Counted from the first letter of the stretch, positions 9,921 through 20,066 are shown. The stretch is 64,000 bases of DNA from Lithodes maja (GCA_037953745.1 JBAKBP010007967.1:31112-95111); one strand, 5' to 3'. Notes: generated by a model from the letters alone, not told the origin. Made by a program: numbers and translations.

Positions 9921-11237
9921 CTAACGCGATTGATATTGACGCCTGGTAGAAAGAGTATACTGATTGAGGAATTTATTAGTGATGCTCTCCCCATACGGGG
10001 TTAACCATTTGGCATTTTGAATGTCCAAAAGGCAAAAGTCAGCGAGGTCTTTAGGTTGCCAATTGTCTCCAAGTGGAAGTACGAGATCGGGAGTGACACT
10101 GGGGTCTCGCACCACATTTTCAACTGGTGAAACCACACCTGAGCCGGCCATAGAGGCGCGATCATCGAGACTAAGCCCCGGTAACCTCGTAGTTTGTGAA
10201 CTACCTGACACATGAGTGAAGCGTCTGGGGGCGGAAACAGATAGATGGAACTCCACCTGTTCCAGTCTTCCATCAATGCGTCTGGACCCCCCGCCGCAGA
10301 TACTTCCCGGCGGGTTAGGTAGAAAGGAAGCCTTTGGTTTTCCTTGGACGTGAATAAATCCACTTGTGGATGGTATGGCTCTGCAATCATCTGGTTGAAG
10401 ATGTTTTGCTTGATTGCCCATTCTACTTTGGTGCTCTGTCTTCTTGACAGGGCGTCTGCTCAGACGTTCGCTATGCCTGGGAGGTATGATGCATGGAGAT
10501 GAATGTTCAGCTCTTCGGCCAGAACAAAAATCTCCTCTGACAACTCTAGCAACTTCCGAGACCTCGTTGACCCTTGCTTTTGAATGCAGGCTACCGCATT
10601 CAAATTGTCCATTCGAAAAGCTACTGATTACCCCCGCAAGGTGGAGCCGTGAGCCTGAAGGCAAAATAAAGGGACTAATAGTTCTTTCGCATTGATGTGA
10701 AAATTCTCGGATTGGGACCAAAGACCTTGACCCTGGTGGCCTAGGTTCGACTGATAACCCCAGCCTATTGTCCCTGAAGCATCCGCGTCTATCCATACCG
10801 TAGGTGGGAGAGACGTTCTTCTCATTATTGAGTGCAATGTTTCTCTCCTCGCCCAGACTGATAGTAAGTTGTGAATCAATTTTGGAATTCGCCATAACTT
10901 TCCCGCCGGCAACAGTGGGAAATGTTTGTTTCCTTCCAGGATTAATCTCTTTACTTTCAACCGGCCCAACTTTACAGTTAATTGAATCCAGTTGAGAGAG
11001 CCAACCAGGGATTCCCATGTTCTTCTCTTGGTAGTCAGACTGTAGAGAAACAAAAACAATTTCTTTCAAAATCTGTTGCAGTTGTCCACACTCTGACTGA
11101 GAGTAAGATATGCTGTGTCCCAGACCAGCTCTATCTACTGAATTACCTGTGTGGGAACAAGGTTCAACTTTGCCAAGTTGACCTTGAACCCTAGGGATTG
11201 AACATGGTTTATAATTTGAGTGACATGAATTTTGCAT
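9921..11237 (-). CDS. Long recombinase-frame ORF overlapping the RT/RNase H region
   Basis: A 438-codon open frame in the register of the tyrosine recombinase. It starts deep inside the RT/RNase H region and ends with the recombinase N-terminus (TLSTRRQYQSR). Over most of its length it overlaps the RT frame in another register and has no recognisable domain of its own. Extensive overlap of the YR frame with the RT frame is known for DIRS-1 of Dictyostelium, so this may be the natural 5' part of the YR ORF. It could also be fortuitous. The last ~30 residues are supported as recombinase; the rest is uncertain. Confidence 0.45.
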   Translation of the reverse strand: MQNSCHSNYKPCSIPRVQGQLGKVEPCSHTGNSVDRAGLGHSISYSQSECGQLQQILKEIVFVSLQSDYQEKNMGIPGWLSQLDSINCKVGPVESKEINPGRKQTFPTVAGGKVMANSKIDSQLTISLGEERNIALNNEKNVSPTYGMDRRGCFRDNRLGLSVEPRPPGSRSLVPIREFSHQCERTISPFILPSGSRLHLAGVISSFSNGQFECGSLHSKARVNEVSEVARVVRGDFCSGRRAEHSSPCIIPPRHSERLSRRPVKKTEHQSRMGNQAKHLQPDDCRAIPSTSGFIHVQGKPKASFLPNPPGSICGGGSRRIDGRLEQVEFHLSVSAPRRFTHVSGSSQTTRLPGLSLDDRASMAGSGVVSPVENVVRDPSVTPDLVLPLGDNWQPKDLADFCLLDIQNAKWLTPYGESITNKFLNQYTLSTRRQYQSR

Positions 11238-11917
11238 TGACTCTCTGATTCCGCCACCACTAGCCAGTCATCTAAGTACCACAAGACCTTGATTCCTTGA
11301 TTCAATATTGGCATGAGGGCTTGCCGGACTAATTTTGTGAATATTCTCGGTGCAAGGTTCAACCCGAATGGCATTCTCTGAAAGACATAAGTCTGATGCT
11401 CTATCCTCAAAGCAAGAAATTTTTGGAACCTTTTATTTACCGGGACGTGCCAATAGGCTTCTGTCAGGTCTAACGAGCACATCCAACCTTGCGGCGGAAG
11501 TGTTAGCCTGATGTGATTCACAGTGAGCATCCTGAACGATGTGTTGTGAATGTGTCGATTCAAACAAGATAGGTCTATGACCGGTCTCATCTGAATACTG
11601 TCCCTCTTTGGTACGAGAAAAAGTCTGGACGTGTAAACTGGGCAAGTTGGATTGACTGGGACAATGATATGCTTGGTGATTAATTCCTGGACTAGTGACT
11701 CCACCTCTAAAGACACATGATTTATTTCTAGTGGTTGACGTAAACGAGGTCGCCGGAGCCACCGCCAGGTTTTGCCCTTGCGTACCACTGTCCATGCCCA
11801 CGTCTGCCGGGGCCAAGCCCGGTGACATGCCCGAAATGATCCAGTTCGTTGACTGGGCTTGTCCGGCGTAACTACTCTTGTCTCCTGACACCTTCCGAAC
11901 ATGTATAATAACACCAC
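10001..11917 (-). pseudogene. Reverse transcriptase-RNase H of the DIRS-like element
   Basis: One reading frame is recognisable throughout but is broken by nonsense codons, so it reads as three stretches: 11135-11917, 10628-11059 and 10001-10390. The first has the RT core, with LFLVPKRDSIQMRPVIDLS, CSLDLTEAYWHVPV, FQRMPFGLNLAP and the catalytic VLWYLDDWLVVA. The second has RNase H (WIDADASGTIGWGY, then HINAKELL). The third has the DIRS-typical tail (PQVDLFTSKENQRLPFY, ending near WFHQLKMW). YLDDW and the DADASGTIGWG motif are typical of DIRS-type RTs. The stops lie in an otherwise uniform register, so decay has been mainly by substitution. RT activity is lost. Confidence 0.88.
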
Positions 11918-12807
11918 ATGAAAGCGAAGGTCATATCTTAGGGCTAAAACATATTAATAATTAAGCAATTAATAATAACCCCTAGCCTACTAAGAATACC
12001 CCTAATGAGGCTGGCCACGAGGCTCAAGGTAAATATTTCGACGAATAATACACCCTTACCTCCCAAGAAGACACAGCAGCAGCAGCACGCATGGCGCCCC
12101 AAGCCAGAGGGGAAAACAGCAAACTCGGATTCTGGAAAGTACCCTATCACGTGGGACAACTCTTATACCAGCACGTCTGCTATAAAAGCAAAAAATGCTA
12201 CTCCATCATATGGATGGATAGTAACATAGCTCTGCAGATATACAGTATCGTGCTATGCCCTGATTTTATTCAGGTTTAACGTATTGGTAAAGGTGAGTTC
12301 TTTCAAGACTGGGATGTCAGAGTTCATACGATACATGCAAGGAGACAATAGAGGATACATATAACACCGAAATAATATTTAAGAACAGTTTATTTATCTT
12401 AAACTCTATGAACATATGTATGAGTGAATACTGAGAACATAAGCAATATGAATGGATACAATAAGATAACCAAAATCTTCTAGCACGAACAAGGATCTAG
12501 GTTTATAATATCAGATCAGCTTTATCACTTACTTTCTTCCAGGTAATTATAGGATTTAAACTTTACTACAGAGGTAACAAGTGTCTAGTGTGGCTCCTAT
12601 TCCAGGTATGATCACTGTCACCGGGCGCACTGGTGTAGAAGATTATAACCATAACACTTACTAAGAAGTGCTTTGAACTAAATGATACTTATGCACAAAT
12701 AAAGATTATCAGATAGTGAACTTTAAGTATTAAGTTTTAACACGATGATGGTATCTACCTGCATTAATATGTTTAAAACTCTTGGATATAATACTTGTAG
12801 AACTTGG
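11918..12807. other. No recognisable gene; possible 5' part of the DIRS-like element
   Basis: Upstream (minus-strand sense) of the RT frame. Contains a CAG-repeat patch at about 12075-12087 and short open frames without recognisable motifs. Gag or ORF1 of the DIRS-like element would be expected here, but none can be supported. Confidence 0.3.
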
Positions 12808-12952
12808 CACAGAGTCGTTATTATAGACTCTCCTATCTAACACTTTTTGGATTTGACACAGAGTCGTTATTGTGGACTCTATCATTTAACACTGGTATGG
12901 GTTGCACAGAGTCGTTATTATGGACTCTCCTATATAATACTCTTACACTGAG
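12808..12952. repeat. Three imperfect ~48-bp tandem units
   Basis: CACAGAGTCGTTATT plus a nearby GGACTCT or AGACTCT core starts at 12808, 12857 and 12905. Confidence 0.85.
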
Positions 12953-13554
12953 TGAACCGAGGGCGTTGGTATTATTTTAACTCAGATTTTCTTAGCCTTG
13001 TCACTGGCTTGTTTCTGTAGATTTTCTAGTATATTCCTATCAGGGGTGCACTGGAAATAGTAGCTGGTGTCTGGTATCTTGTAGTCTTCTGGGTCTCCGT
13101 GGGCCGTCTAGGTTGGCCTGTCGTGTGAAGTGGTACGTTTACAGATGGACTAATGAACTTGGATCTTGAATGAAGTTACACAGTTAGGACTCATGTTTTA
13201 TGTACTTCATCGAACTAACGCGAGTAGATCCTATAGTGGTTTAAGAATTCTCGTCTGTTCTGACCTTTAGTCGTTGGCGAAGTGTTGTTCAGGTACTCTT
13301 AGTTTAGAGTCTTAAATCTAATGCCTCTCTTGTGATGGATGAGCAATAGATCGGACTAATGCGAGAATAGCAATATGGTGTGGGCCAATATTACCTAACT
13401 CGTCTGTCTCTGACTGTTATAAGAGGTTCAAAACACCCGTTCGTTGTTCGTGGCAGAGCACAGATCAACACTGGTTCCTCCACCAAAACAGTAACTCTAC
13501 CAGGATATGGCGGTACAGTCTAACTATCCTTCACTGGAATTGGAGCGTAGTCTA

Positions 13555-14690
13555 AGGCAGGGCTTCGGGATGCCGAAAGCCAAGATCATAGAGACTCTGT
13601 TAGCTCTTCACACTAGTAGGAATAGTTCGGCTGTGGCCGTAGTTCCTATCTAGGATAGAGTTATTGCTTATGCAGAACTTCGGAATGCCGAAAGCAAAGT
13701 CATAAGTCTTCACATTGTTTTCCGTTAAGGTAGTCGGATATGGCCGTAATACCTCTCTAGAATAGAGTGTTTTGCTTATGTAGACTTCGGCATGCCGAAA
13801 GCCAAGTCCTAAGACTTTAACCCCTTATTGGCGGCGCGCAACATATGTCGAGTGAAATACATTTGGACTATGTGGCGGTGCACGACAGCTGTCGAGTGCC
13901 ATTTTCAGCACGTAATGTTGCAGAGAGAGAGAGCTGAGCGGTGGGACGAGCGTAGTAACCTTATGACCGCTACCCACGACCACCATGGACATACTGAACT
14001 GTATTCTACTTTCCCCCCTCATTTCTCACTCGCTACACAGGGAATTATGTAAGGAAATTACCTTATTTCAGGATTTTGCACTTGTGTTGCACGATCGTTG
14101 CAAGAGAACCAGTGGTCGTACAAGGATGGTTCGGGTGTGATTGGAAAGCTCTGTTTACGCCCTTTCAGGGATAGATATTTGTTTTACGCTCTGGGTCTTA
14201 TTGAGGCATGAAAATGATCACGTAAACAACCCTATTTAGGGTAAAAAAAAAACGCTGTGCGGTACAGTCAAATAGACCGCCTAGCCCGCCAATAAGGTGT
14301 TAACAATCTTTTCCGTTAAGGTGGTCGGATATGGCCGTAATACCTCTCTAGAATAGAGTGTTTTCTTATGCAGGACTTTCGGGTTGCCAAAAGCCAAGTC
14401 ATAGGACTTCTAGTATCCTTTAGACTTAAAGAAGTAAGTCGGCTCTGGCCGTAATACCTCCTTAGAATAGGGTTCTAGCTTATGCAGGATTTTGAGGTGT
14501 TGGAAACCCAGTCATAAGACTTGTACACTCTTTAGACTTAAAGAAGCAACTTGGCTCTGGACGTAATACCTCCTTAGAATAAAGTTAATGCTTATGCAGA
14601 ACTTCGGGATGCCGAAAGCAAGGTCATAATACTTTTTCCTCTCAGTCAGTTTGGTACTCGGCTCTGGCCGTAAACCTTGCTGCTGGGCAG
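13555..14690. repeat. Tandem array of ~105-115 bp units, split by a TTAA-2 element
   Basis: About six units share CTTCGG(G/A)ATGCCGAAAGC, GTCATAAGACTT and GGCCGTAATACCTC blocks. They are seen at about 13560-13816 and again at 14304-14690; the gap is the TTAA-2 insertion. Each unit has a small inverted repeat, CTTCGG..CCGAAAG. No coding potential; origin unknown. Confidence 0.85.
13821..14299. mobile_element. TTAA-2 non-autonomous element
   Basis: 479 bp bounded by TTAA at 13817-13820 and 14300-14303. The inverted ends are CCCCTTATTGGCGG at the left and, read inward from the right, CACCTTATTGGCGG (one mismatch in 14). It interrupts a tandem-repeat unit whose uninterrupted neighbours show the empty arrangement. 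No transposase. Sequence is unrelated to TTAA-1, so it is a second TTAA-targeting family. Confidence 0.88.
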
Positions 14691-15092
14691 GTTAATTTCA
14701 AGGCTTTGATTAGACTTGGCTGTGGCCAAAATCCAATAAAGCCTTGGAATTGCTTAATTTGTTCAAATCATTCCTGCCTAGTGATGAAATTTACTGAGAT
14801 GGGGTCACTCTCTTCATGGGGCCTCTCTTCACCCGCCGGCTTTAGCACCGCCAACAGCTCCGCATCGCCACTGAGAAAACTCGATCCTAATTTGAGTATT
14901 TCATATCCCTATTCCCTTTATTCATTGCATGAACAGTAGTTAAGTGCTTGTTTAACCTCCACATAGTTCTGTAGTTGCCGTGCATGTTATTTTATTGTTT
15001 TTCTGACTGATAAACATTGTTGTTTACATTTGTTATCCTAGCTTGTAGCGGACGACGCACGTGCACATCTAATCGACCTAGCTTTGTATTTT
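14691..15092. other. Unassigned spacer
   Basis: No gene, terminal repeat or tandem structure seen between the array and the point where homology to the second CR1 5' UTR begins. Confidence 0.4.
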
Positions 15093-15348
15093 CTTATTAA
15101 CTCTAGTAGTTATCGTATTCAGTATCCTACTGTACCTATATATATATATCTGTAATTTTAGTTGTTGTTTGCATGATCTTGTAGTAACCTTTGATGATAA
15201 CTTTGTTTATCTAAATATAATCCTGCTTGACTAGCCTACAGTGACACCAGCGCCATCTGTTGATACAGTATATTAACCCCTTGTGTGCAGTTACACTTTA
15301 TTCTTATATAATCTCTATTTGGTGAATTGTATATTTAGTTACATATTC

Positions 15349-15351
<3 letters not shown>

Positions 15352-15417
<66 letters not shown>
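15352..15417. repeat. (TA)n microsatellite in the CR1 5' UTR
   Basis: About 66 bp of alternating TA. It is absent from the matching position of the CR1 copy 2 5' UTR (near 27185), so it expanded after the copies diverged. Confidence 0.95.
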
Positions 15418-15423
<6 letters not shown>

Positions 15424-15712
15424 TTGCTTTTTTAGGTAGGTTATCACCCCTGGTAGCCTACTTCTGCATATTTCATACTTTTTGTTTTTGGTTATTTTTG
15501 TTTTCGGTTAGTCTAGGGGTCTAGGCTATCATCCCTGGTGGCCTATTTCTGCGTACTTCAATTTTTAAATTCTCAGTTAGGCTATCACCGCTGGTGGCCT
15601 ATTTCTGCGTACCGGTATTTCATAATTTTTGTTTTCGGTTATTTTTGTTTTCGGTTAGTCTAGGCTATCATCCCTGGTGGCCTATTTCTGCGTACTTCAA
15701 TTTTTAAATTTT
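15424..15712 (+). repeat. CR1 5' UTR tandem units, left block
   Basis: Units of roughly 60-75 bp built on GGCTATCAYCSCTGGTGGCC, TATTTCTGCGTA and TTTTTGTTTTCGGTTAG. The same units continue at 18583-18830 after LINE A. Tandem 5' UTR units are a common promoter arrangement in LINEs; that role is inference. Confidence 0.85.
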
Positions 15713-15714
15713 CA

Positions 15715-18582
15715 TTTTTTTTTTTTTTTTTTTTTTTTTTTCTATGTGATTGAGGGAGGCAAAAGGCATAACTGCCTATAGCGAGTGCCTCCCCCATAGT
15801 TGAAAGAGTGACAGGGCCAAAATCAAGGGACGTTCGAGCCAAAATGCCTGGACACACGGAGTTTGAAGCAATTTAAGTCATAGGAAGAGGGAAAGACTGA
15901 TTCTGGGAGAGAGTTCCAGAGCTCAGATGTTGAGTAGAAGAAAGTTTGAGAGTAACGTTTCACTCTTGGGTTGGAGAGTTGCACAGAGTAGGGGTGGGAT
16001 TGAGCAAGACGGGTACCACGTGCCCTACGTAAAGGAGGTGGTATGCACTGGGATAGCTCTGAGGAACACTGATTATTATAGTAGCGATAGAATAGCGAGA
16101 GAGATGCAACATTGCGGCGGAGACAGATAGATTGCAGAGAGTTGGTGAGTGGACGGGAGTTAATGATACGAAAGGCCTTCCTTTCAACTTTGTCTAGGAG
16201 AGCGGTGTGAGAGGAACCTCCCCACACATGTGAACAATACTCAATACAAGGGCGCACTATGCCCCTGTACAGAGCAAGAAGCTGTGCAGGGGAAAAGAAC
16301 CCCCTAAGGCGGTTGAGCACACCCAGCTTCTGGGAGGCTGCCTTAGCAAGACTGGTAATATGGTCCTTCCAAATGAGAGCAGAAGAAAAAGAGACACCAA
16401 GAATATTGAGAGAAGATGAAGGGTTGATTTTTGTATTGTTGAAGAATAAGGGATAGTCCGCTGGGAGATCCTGACGGGTAGATAGATGGAGAAATTGGGT
16501 TTTGGAAGCATTAAAGTTAACAAGGTTTTCTCTGCCCCAATTGGAAATAGTATTTAGATCAGAATTTAAGATTTCTATGGCTTCATTACGTTTGTCGTTG
16601 AGGGATTGCTGGCTGGGGCGTTCTGAAAAACTAATGGAGTAGTGTAAGGTTGAGTCGTCTGCGTATGAATGGATGGGAATTAAGGTACAGTTAAGGAGAT
16701 CTTTTATAAAAAATAGAAAGATAATAGGAGATAGGACAGAGCCCTGAGGAACACCGGAGTTTATAGGGTGAGGAAGTGAACAATGGCCGTCCACAACCGC
16801 AGCTATGGAACGGCCGGAAAGGAAATTAGAGACAAAGGCACAGATGGAGGGATAGAAACCGAAGGAGGGTAGTTTAGAAATTAAAGATTTATGCCAGACT
16901 CTATCGAAGGCTTTCGATATGTCTAGTGCAATAGAAAAAGTCTCACCGAAGTCCCGAAAGGAGGATGACCAAGAGTTAGTAAGATATGAAAGAAGATCAC
17001 CAGTAGAGCGACCCTTAAGGAAGCCATACTGGCGATCTGAGAGCAGATTATGAGAAGAGAAATGCTTAAGAAATTTGGAAGCAAGAATAGTTTCAAAAAC
17101 TTTATAAAGACAAGAGATAAGAGCAATTGGACGATAGTTGGAGGGTTGAGAGCGGTCACCCTTCTTTGGGACAGGTTGAATGTGAGCAAACTTCCAGCAT
17201 GAAGGGAAGACGTTAGAGGATAGACAGAGACGAAAGAGTTTGCCTAGGCAGGGAGCCAGCACGGAAGCACAGTTTTTGAGAACAACAGGAGGAACACCGT
17301 CCGGACCGTACGCCTTATTAGTGTTAAGCCCAGAGAGGGTAGAAAGTACATCTTTAGAAGAGATTAGGATATTAGGCATAAGTAAGAGAGAGGAGGGCGG
17401 AGAGAGAGGAATAGCACCGGAATCATCCAAGGTGGAGTTTCTAGCAAAAGTTTGAGCGAAGAGTTTAGCTTTGTCAGAGGAAGAAGTGATGGTTGTGCCA
17501 TCAGAGTGGGAAAGGGGAGGGAAAGACGAGGAAGAGAAATTGTTGGAGAGGTTTTTGGCTAGATGCCAGAAAGCTTGGAAAGAGCTAGAGTTGGATAGTT
17601 CAGTGCATTTATTATTGATGAAAGAGTGTTTGGCAAGTCGAAGAACAGATTTGGCTTGATTCCGGGCAGAAACATATGAAGAATGAGAGTCTTGAGTTTT
17701 AAGGCGTCGGTACCGTTTGAATGCTTCCTCCTTATTGCGGACAGCAGTAGAACAGGCGTGAGTAAACCAAGATTTTTTAGCATTAGTCTGAGAGAAAGAG
17801 AATGGAATGTATGCTTCCATGCCCGATAGGATTACCTCGGTAATGCGTTCAGCACTCTCCGAGGGTCCTCGGCCATGGAAACAGAAATCATTCCATGGGA
17901 AATCAAAGAAGTACTGCCGAAGAGCCTCCCAGTCGGCAGCGCCAAAGTGCCACAAGCGCCGCCGGCTAGGAGGATCGGGTGGCTGTACTGGAGAGATAGG
18001 ACAGGTGACAGAGATAAGTTTATGGTCGGAGGAGCCCAAAGGAGAGAAAAGATCGACAGTATAAGAAGAAGGGTTAGAAGTTAGAAACAGGTCAAGAATG
18101 TTGGGCCGATCTCCGATGCGATCCGGGATACGGGTGGGTTGCTGAACTAACTGCTCTAGGTCATTTAGGATAGAAAAGACGTAGGCTTGTTCACCAGGTG
18201 GATCAGTAGTGTGAGAGGAGAGCCATTGGCGGTGGTGAACGTTGAAATCTCCTAAGATGGAGATTTCTGAGAAAGGAGAAATGGATAGAATGTGTTCCAC
18301 TGTAGAGTTTAGATAGTCAAAGAATTTAGGAAAGTTGGTAGAGTTAGGGGAAAGATAGACAGCACAGAAATATTTAGTAAGAGAATGACAGGAAAGTTTG
18401 AGCCATAAAGTTGAGAATTCAGAGGAGTCGAAATCGGGAACACGAGAGCAAGTGAGTTTGTTGTGCACATATGCACAACATCCACCATTGGCTTTGAAAC
18501 TAGGATAGAGAAAGTAGGAGGATACAGAAAAGGGGTTGCTGGATGTTGCTACAGACACCTGGGTTTCGGTGAGGAAGAGAAG
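15715..18582 (-). mobile_element. LINE A copy 1, 5'-truncated
   Basis: Read on the minus strand: begins at 18582 inside the endonuclease region (compare LINE A copy 2 near 59321) and ends in a poly(A) tail seen as the T-run at 15715-15741. Inserted in a CR1 5' UTR repeat unit; the flanks rejoin with loss of about two bases and no clear target duplication. Confidence 0.92.
15823..18558 (-). CDS. LINE A endonuclease-reverse transcriptase ORF (N-terminally truncated, otherwise open)
   Basis: About 911 codons without a stop. The N-terminal half keeps the APE-type endonuclease C-terminal motifs: ISILGDFNVHH and the SSDHKL box. The RT follows with GPDGVPPVVLKN, NYRPIALISCL, ALDISKAFDRVWH, GVPQGSVLSP and the catalytic SYADDS. 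The C-terminal segment is typical of Jockey/CR1-group LINEs (YRGIVRPCIEYCSHVWGG). The start of the endonuclease is missing because of 5' truncation, so this copy cannot mobilise itself. The clade is not resolved: Jockey-like or CR1-like, but clearly different from the CR1 elements around it. Compared with copy 2 the protein is nearly identical, suggesting recent amplification. Confidence 0.9.
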   Translation of the reverse strand: MSVATSSNPFSVSSYFLYPSFKANGGCCAYVHNKLTCSRVPDFDSSEFSTLWLKLSCHSLTKYFCAVYLSPNSTNFPKFFDYLNSTVEHILSISPFSEISILGDFNVHHRQWLSSHTTDPPGEQAYVFSILNDLEQLVQQPTRIPDRIGDRPNILDLFLTSNPSSYTVDLFSPLGSSDHKLISVTCPISPVQPPDPPSRRRLWHFGAADWEALRQYFFDFPWNDFCFHGRGPSESAERITEVILSGMEAYIPFSFSQTNAKKSWFTHACSTAVRNKEEAFKRYRRLKTQDSHSSYVSARNQAKSVLRLAKHSFINNKCTELSNSSSFQAFWHLAKNLSNNFSSSSFPPLSHSDGTTITSSSDKAKLFAQTFARNSTLDDSGAIPLSPPSSLLLMPNILISSKDVLSTLSGLNTNKAYGPDGVPPVVLKNCASVLAPCLGKLFRLCLSSNVFPSCWKFAHIQPVPKKGDRSQPSNYRPIALISCLYKVFETILASKFLKHFSSHNLLSDRQYGFLKGRSTGDLLSYLTNSWSSSFRDFGETFSIALDISKAFDRVWHKSLISKLPSFGFYPSICAFVSNFLSGRSIAAVVDGHCSLPHPINSGVPQGSVLSPIIFLFFIKDLLNCTLIPIHSYADDSTLHYSISFSERPSQQSLNDKRNEAIEILNSDLNTISNWGRENLVNFNASKTQFLHLSTRQDLPADYPLFFNNTKINPSSSLNILGVSFSSALIWKDHITSLAKAASQKLGVLNRLRGFFSPAQLLALYRGIVRPCIEYCSHVWGGSSHTALLDKVERKAFRIINSRPLTNSLQSICLRRNVASLSLFYRYYNNQCSSELSQCIPPPLRRARGTRLAQSHPYSVQLSNPRVKRYSQTFFYSTSELWNSLPESVFPSSYDLNCFKLRVSRHFGSNVP

Positions 18583-18950
18583 TTAGGCTAACACCGCTGG
18601 TGGCCTATTTCTGCGTACCGGTATTTCATAATTTTTGTTTTCGGTTAGGATAGGCTATAACCCCTGGAGGCCTATTTCTGTTTAAATAAAAATACAATTG
18701 TTTTCGGTTCGGCTATCACTGCGTATTCAAATTTAATTTTGTTTTGTTTTAATTTTCGGTTAAGCTCTCACCGCTGATAACCTATTTGTGCGTATTTCAA
18801 CATTTTTGTTTTCGGTTAGGCCTATTTAAGTAAGTGAAGTGACCTGAAGGGAGTGAAGTGTTTTTAAAGTGAGATAAGTGTTTTTAAAGTGAGTTTAGTG
18901 TTTTTAAAGTGAGTTAAGTGTTTTTAAGTGAGTGAAGTGATCTGAAGAAA
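18583..18950 (+). repeat. CR1 5' UTR tandem units, right block, and ~20-bp leader repeats
   Basis: Three to four more units of the GGCTATCACCGCTGG type to about 18830. Then four copies of a ~20-bp unit (AGTGTTTTTAAAGTGAGTTA) at about 18857-18930, directly before ORF1. CR1 copy 2 has a diverged version of both blocks. Confidence 0.85.
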
Positions 18951-18962
18951 GTGATCGTCACC

Positions 18963-20066
18963 ATGCCTCGTGCCTGTACGAACTGCGCCGGTAGGTTTGG
19001 TGCTTCCATGTTTGCTCCTGCCGATCCACAAGTCTGCCGACTCTGCCAGCAACGAGAGGATTTGACAGCAAAATTGGATGAAGCCCACAACAAGATCAAC
19101 GCCCTCACCAGGAAGCTGGAATCACTCCAAGAGTTTGTAACACTCAACGTTGGAGTATCACTAACTCCAATTGTTTCAACTCCAGCATACACCACCGCCC
19201 CAACGTCATCTGCCAACAATCCAACACCTGCAGCAGATGCTTCTGACGAACCTGAGCCGACATCAAACCAGGACAGCCGGCCTGTTCACCTTAGTCTCTC
19301 CCCCACTCCTCATGCAAGAAGCCTGCTAGCACGAACAGTACCAACCCCTCGCCAACGTTCTAACCACTCCTCTCCCCGACCTGTACGCAGAGACCCGCCA
19401 CCACAGGTTTCTGGATTTACACCAGTGAGGAACGGTGCACGGCCAACGCAGAAAAGGTCTCATCTACCAGTCTCAATGTCAAACAGATTTGAGATATTGG
19501 TAGAGATGGAAGACGAACCAGAAGAGACCAGGCTCGTTGGGGATTCCATCCTACGAGGACAGGTCGAAGAGTTCTGCGACAGAGTCCCAAATCGACGAAA
19601 AAGATTTTGCATCCCAGGAGCTGGACTGGACGACATTGTGGAAGCCTTTGAAGATACCACAAAAAATGCAAATGAAAATACCCTTTTTGTCATCCATGCT
19701 GGTTCAAATGATGTCATGCGCACCAGATCCGAAGAGTTGATGGAGAAATATCGCAAGATGATCCAGCACTACAAAAACAAGTCAAGGAATATCATCATCT
19801 CAGGCATTCTCCCCAAGATCGACGCACCTGACAAATTCTACGGCAAGGCCTTCAGCACAAATAGCCGACTAAAATATTTGTGTCTGAGGGAAGAAGTTGA
19901 ATTCATCAACCTCTGGGACAACTTCTACAACCAGCCTACTCTGTTCCGCAAGGATGGCACTCATCTAAACCTTGTGGGTTCAGCACGCATGGGTCGTCTC
20001 CTACACGAAGCAGTCCGCAGCCATGGATCAAAAAACGCCATCCGAGAAGAAGCAGCAGTGACATAA
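18963..20066 (+). CDS. CR1 copy 1 ORF1 with SGNH/GDSL esterase domain
   Basis: ATG at 18963 chosen because both CR1 copies align from MPRAC. Residues 4-35 hold two CxxC pairs (CTNCAGRFG, CRLCQQRE), a probable zinc-binding or RNA-binding element, followed by a short coiled-coil-like stretch (KLDEAHNKINALTRKLESLQ). A low-complexity Pro/Ser/Thr linker follows. The C-terminal half is an SGNH hydrolase fold: block I LVGDSILRG, block III HAGSNDV, block V DGTHLN, giving the Ser-Asp-His triad. Esterase-type ORF1 proteins are known from CR1-clade LINEs and are thought to act in RNP formation. The reading frame is intact. The sequence is only moderately similar to ORF1 of copy 2, although the following ORF2 is almost identical. 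Confidence 0.92.
   Translation: MPRACTNCAGRFGASMFAPADPQVCRLCQQREDLTAKLDEAHNKINALTRKLESLQEFVTLNVGVSLTPIVSTPAYTTAPTSSANNPTPAADASDEPEPTSNQDSRPVHLSLSPTPHARSLLARTVPTPRQRSNHSSPRPVRRDPPPQVSGFTPVRNGARPTQKRSHLPVSMSNRFEILVEMEDEPEETRLVGDSILRGQVEEFCDRVPNRRKRFCIPGAGLDDIVEAFEDTTKNANENTLFVIHAGSNDVMRTRSEELMEKYRKMIQHYKNKSRNIIISGILPKIDAPDKFYGKAFSTNSRLKYLCLREEVEFINLWDNFYNQPTLFRKDGTHLNLVGSARMGRLLHEAVRSHGSKNAIREEAAVT

Larger units (their letters stand above)
8061..10020 (-). pseudogene. Tyrosine recombinase (YR) of the DIRS-like element, in three pieces
   Basis: N-terminal core-binding part at about 9683-10020 (LSTRRQYQSR, then a stop TAG at 9921-9923 where a Trp codon is likely, then VALIFKYLDYLFEQKR); middle piece at 9214-9284 (KALSLLHSRKYNHAPDFDSL); catalytic part at 8061-8582. 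Catalytic residues visible: the first Arg in ATGNRVSEL and the His-x-x-Arg box in GRAHDIRKWA; a candidate nucleophile Tyr lies in the last 20 residues. The recombinase would insert circular cDNA without an integrase. Codons on each side of the TTAA-1 insertion join in frame across one TTAA, and the piece before the SINE resumes directly after it. The break points are therefore secondary insertions, not natural gene ends. Inactive as it stands. Confidence 0.85.
8061..11917 (-). mobile_element. Decayed DIRS-like (tyrosine recombinase) retrotransposon
   Basis: Read on the minus strand, a gypsy-like RT and RNase H with the DIRS-type YLDDW box is followed by a tyrosine recombinase, the domain set that defines DIRS-order retrotransposons. 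The recombinase is interrupted by a TTAA-1 element (8583-9209) and a SINE (about 9287-9682). The RT frame has several nonsense codons. Inverted terminal repeats and the internal complementary region expected for DIRS were not identified, so the outer limits are those of the coding remnants only. Confidence 0.82.

Noticed and set aside
17240..17455. Short plus-strand frames within LINE A copy 1 (and their counterparts in copy 2)
   Set aside because: Antisense shadows of the LINE A RT; the same peptides reappear opposite copy 2 because the DNA is the same.
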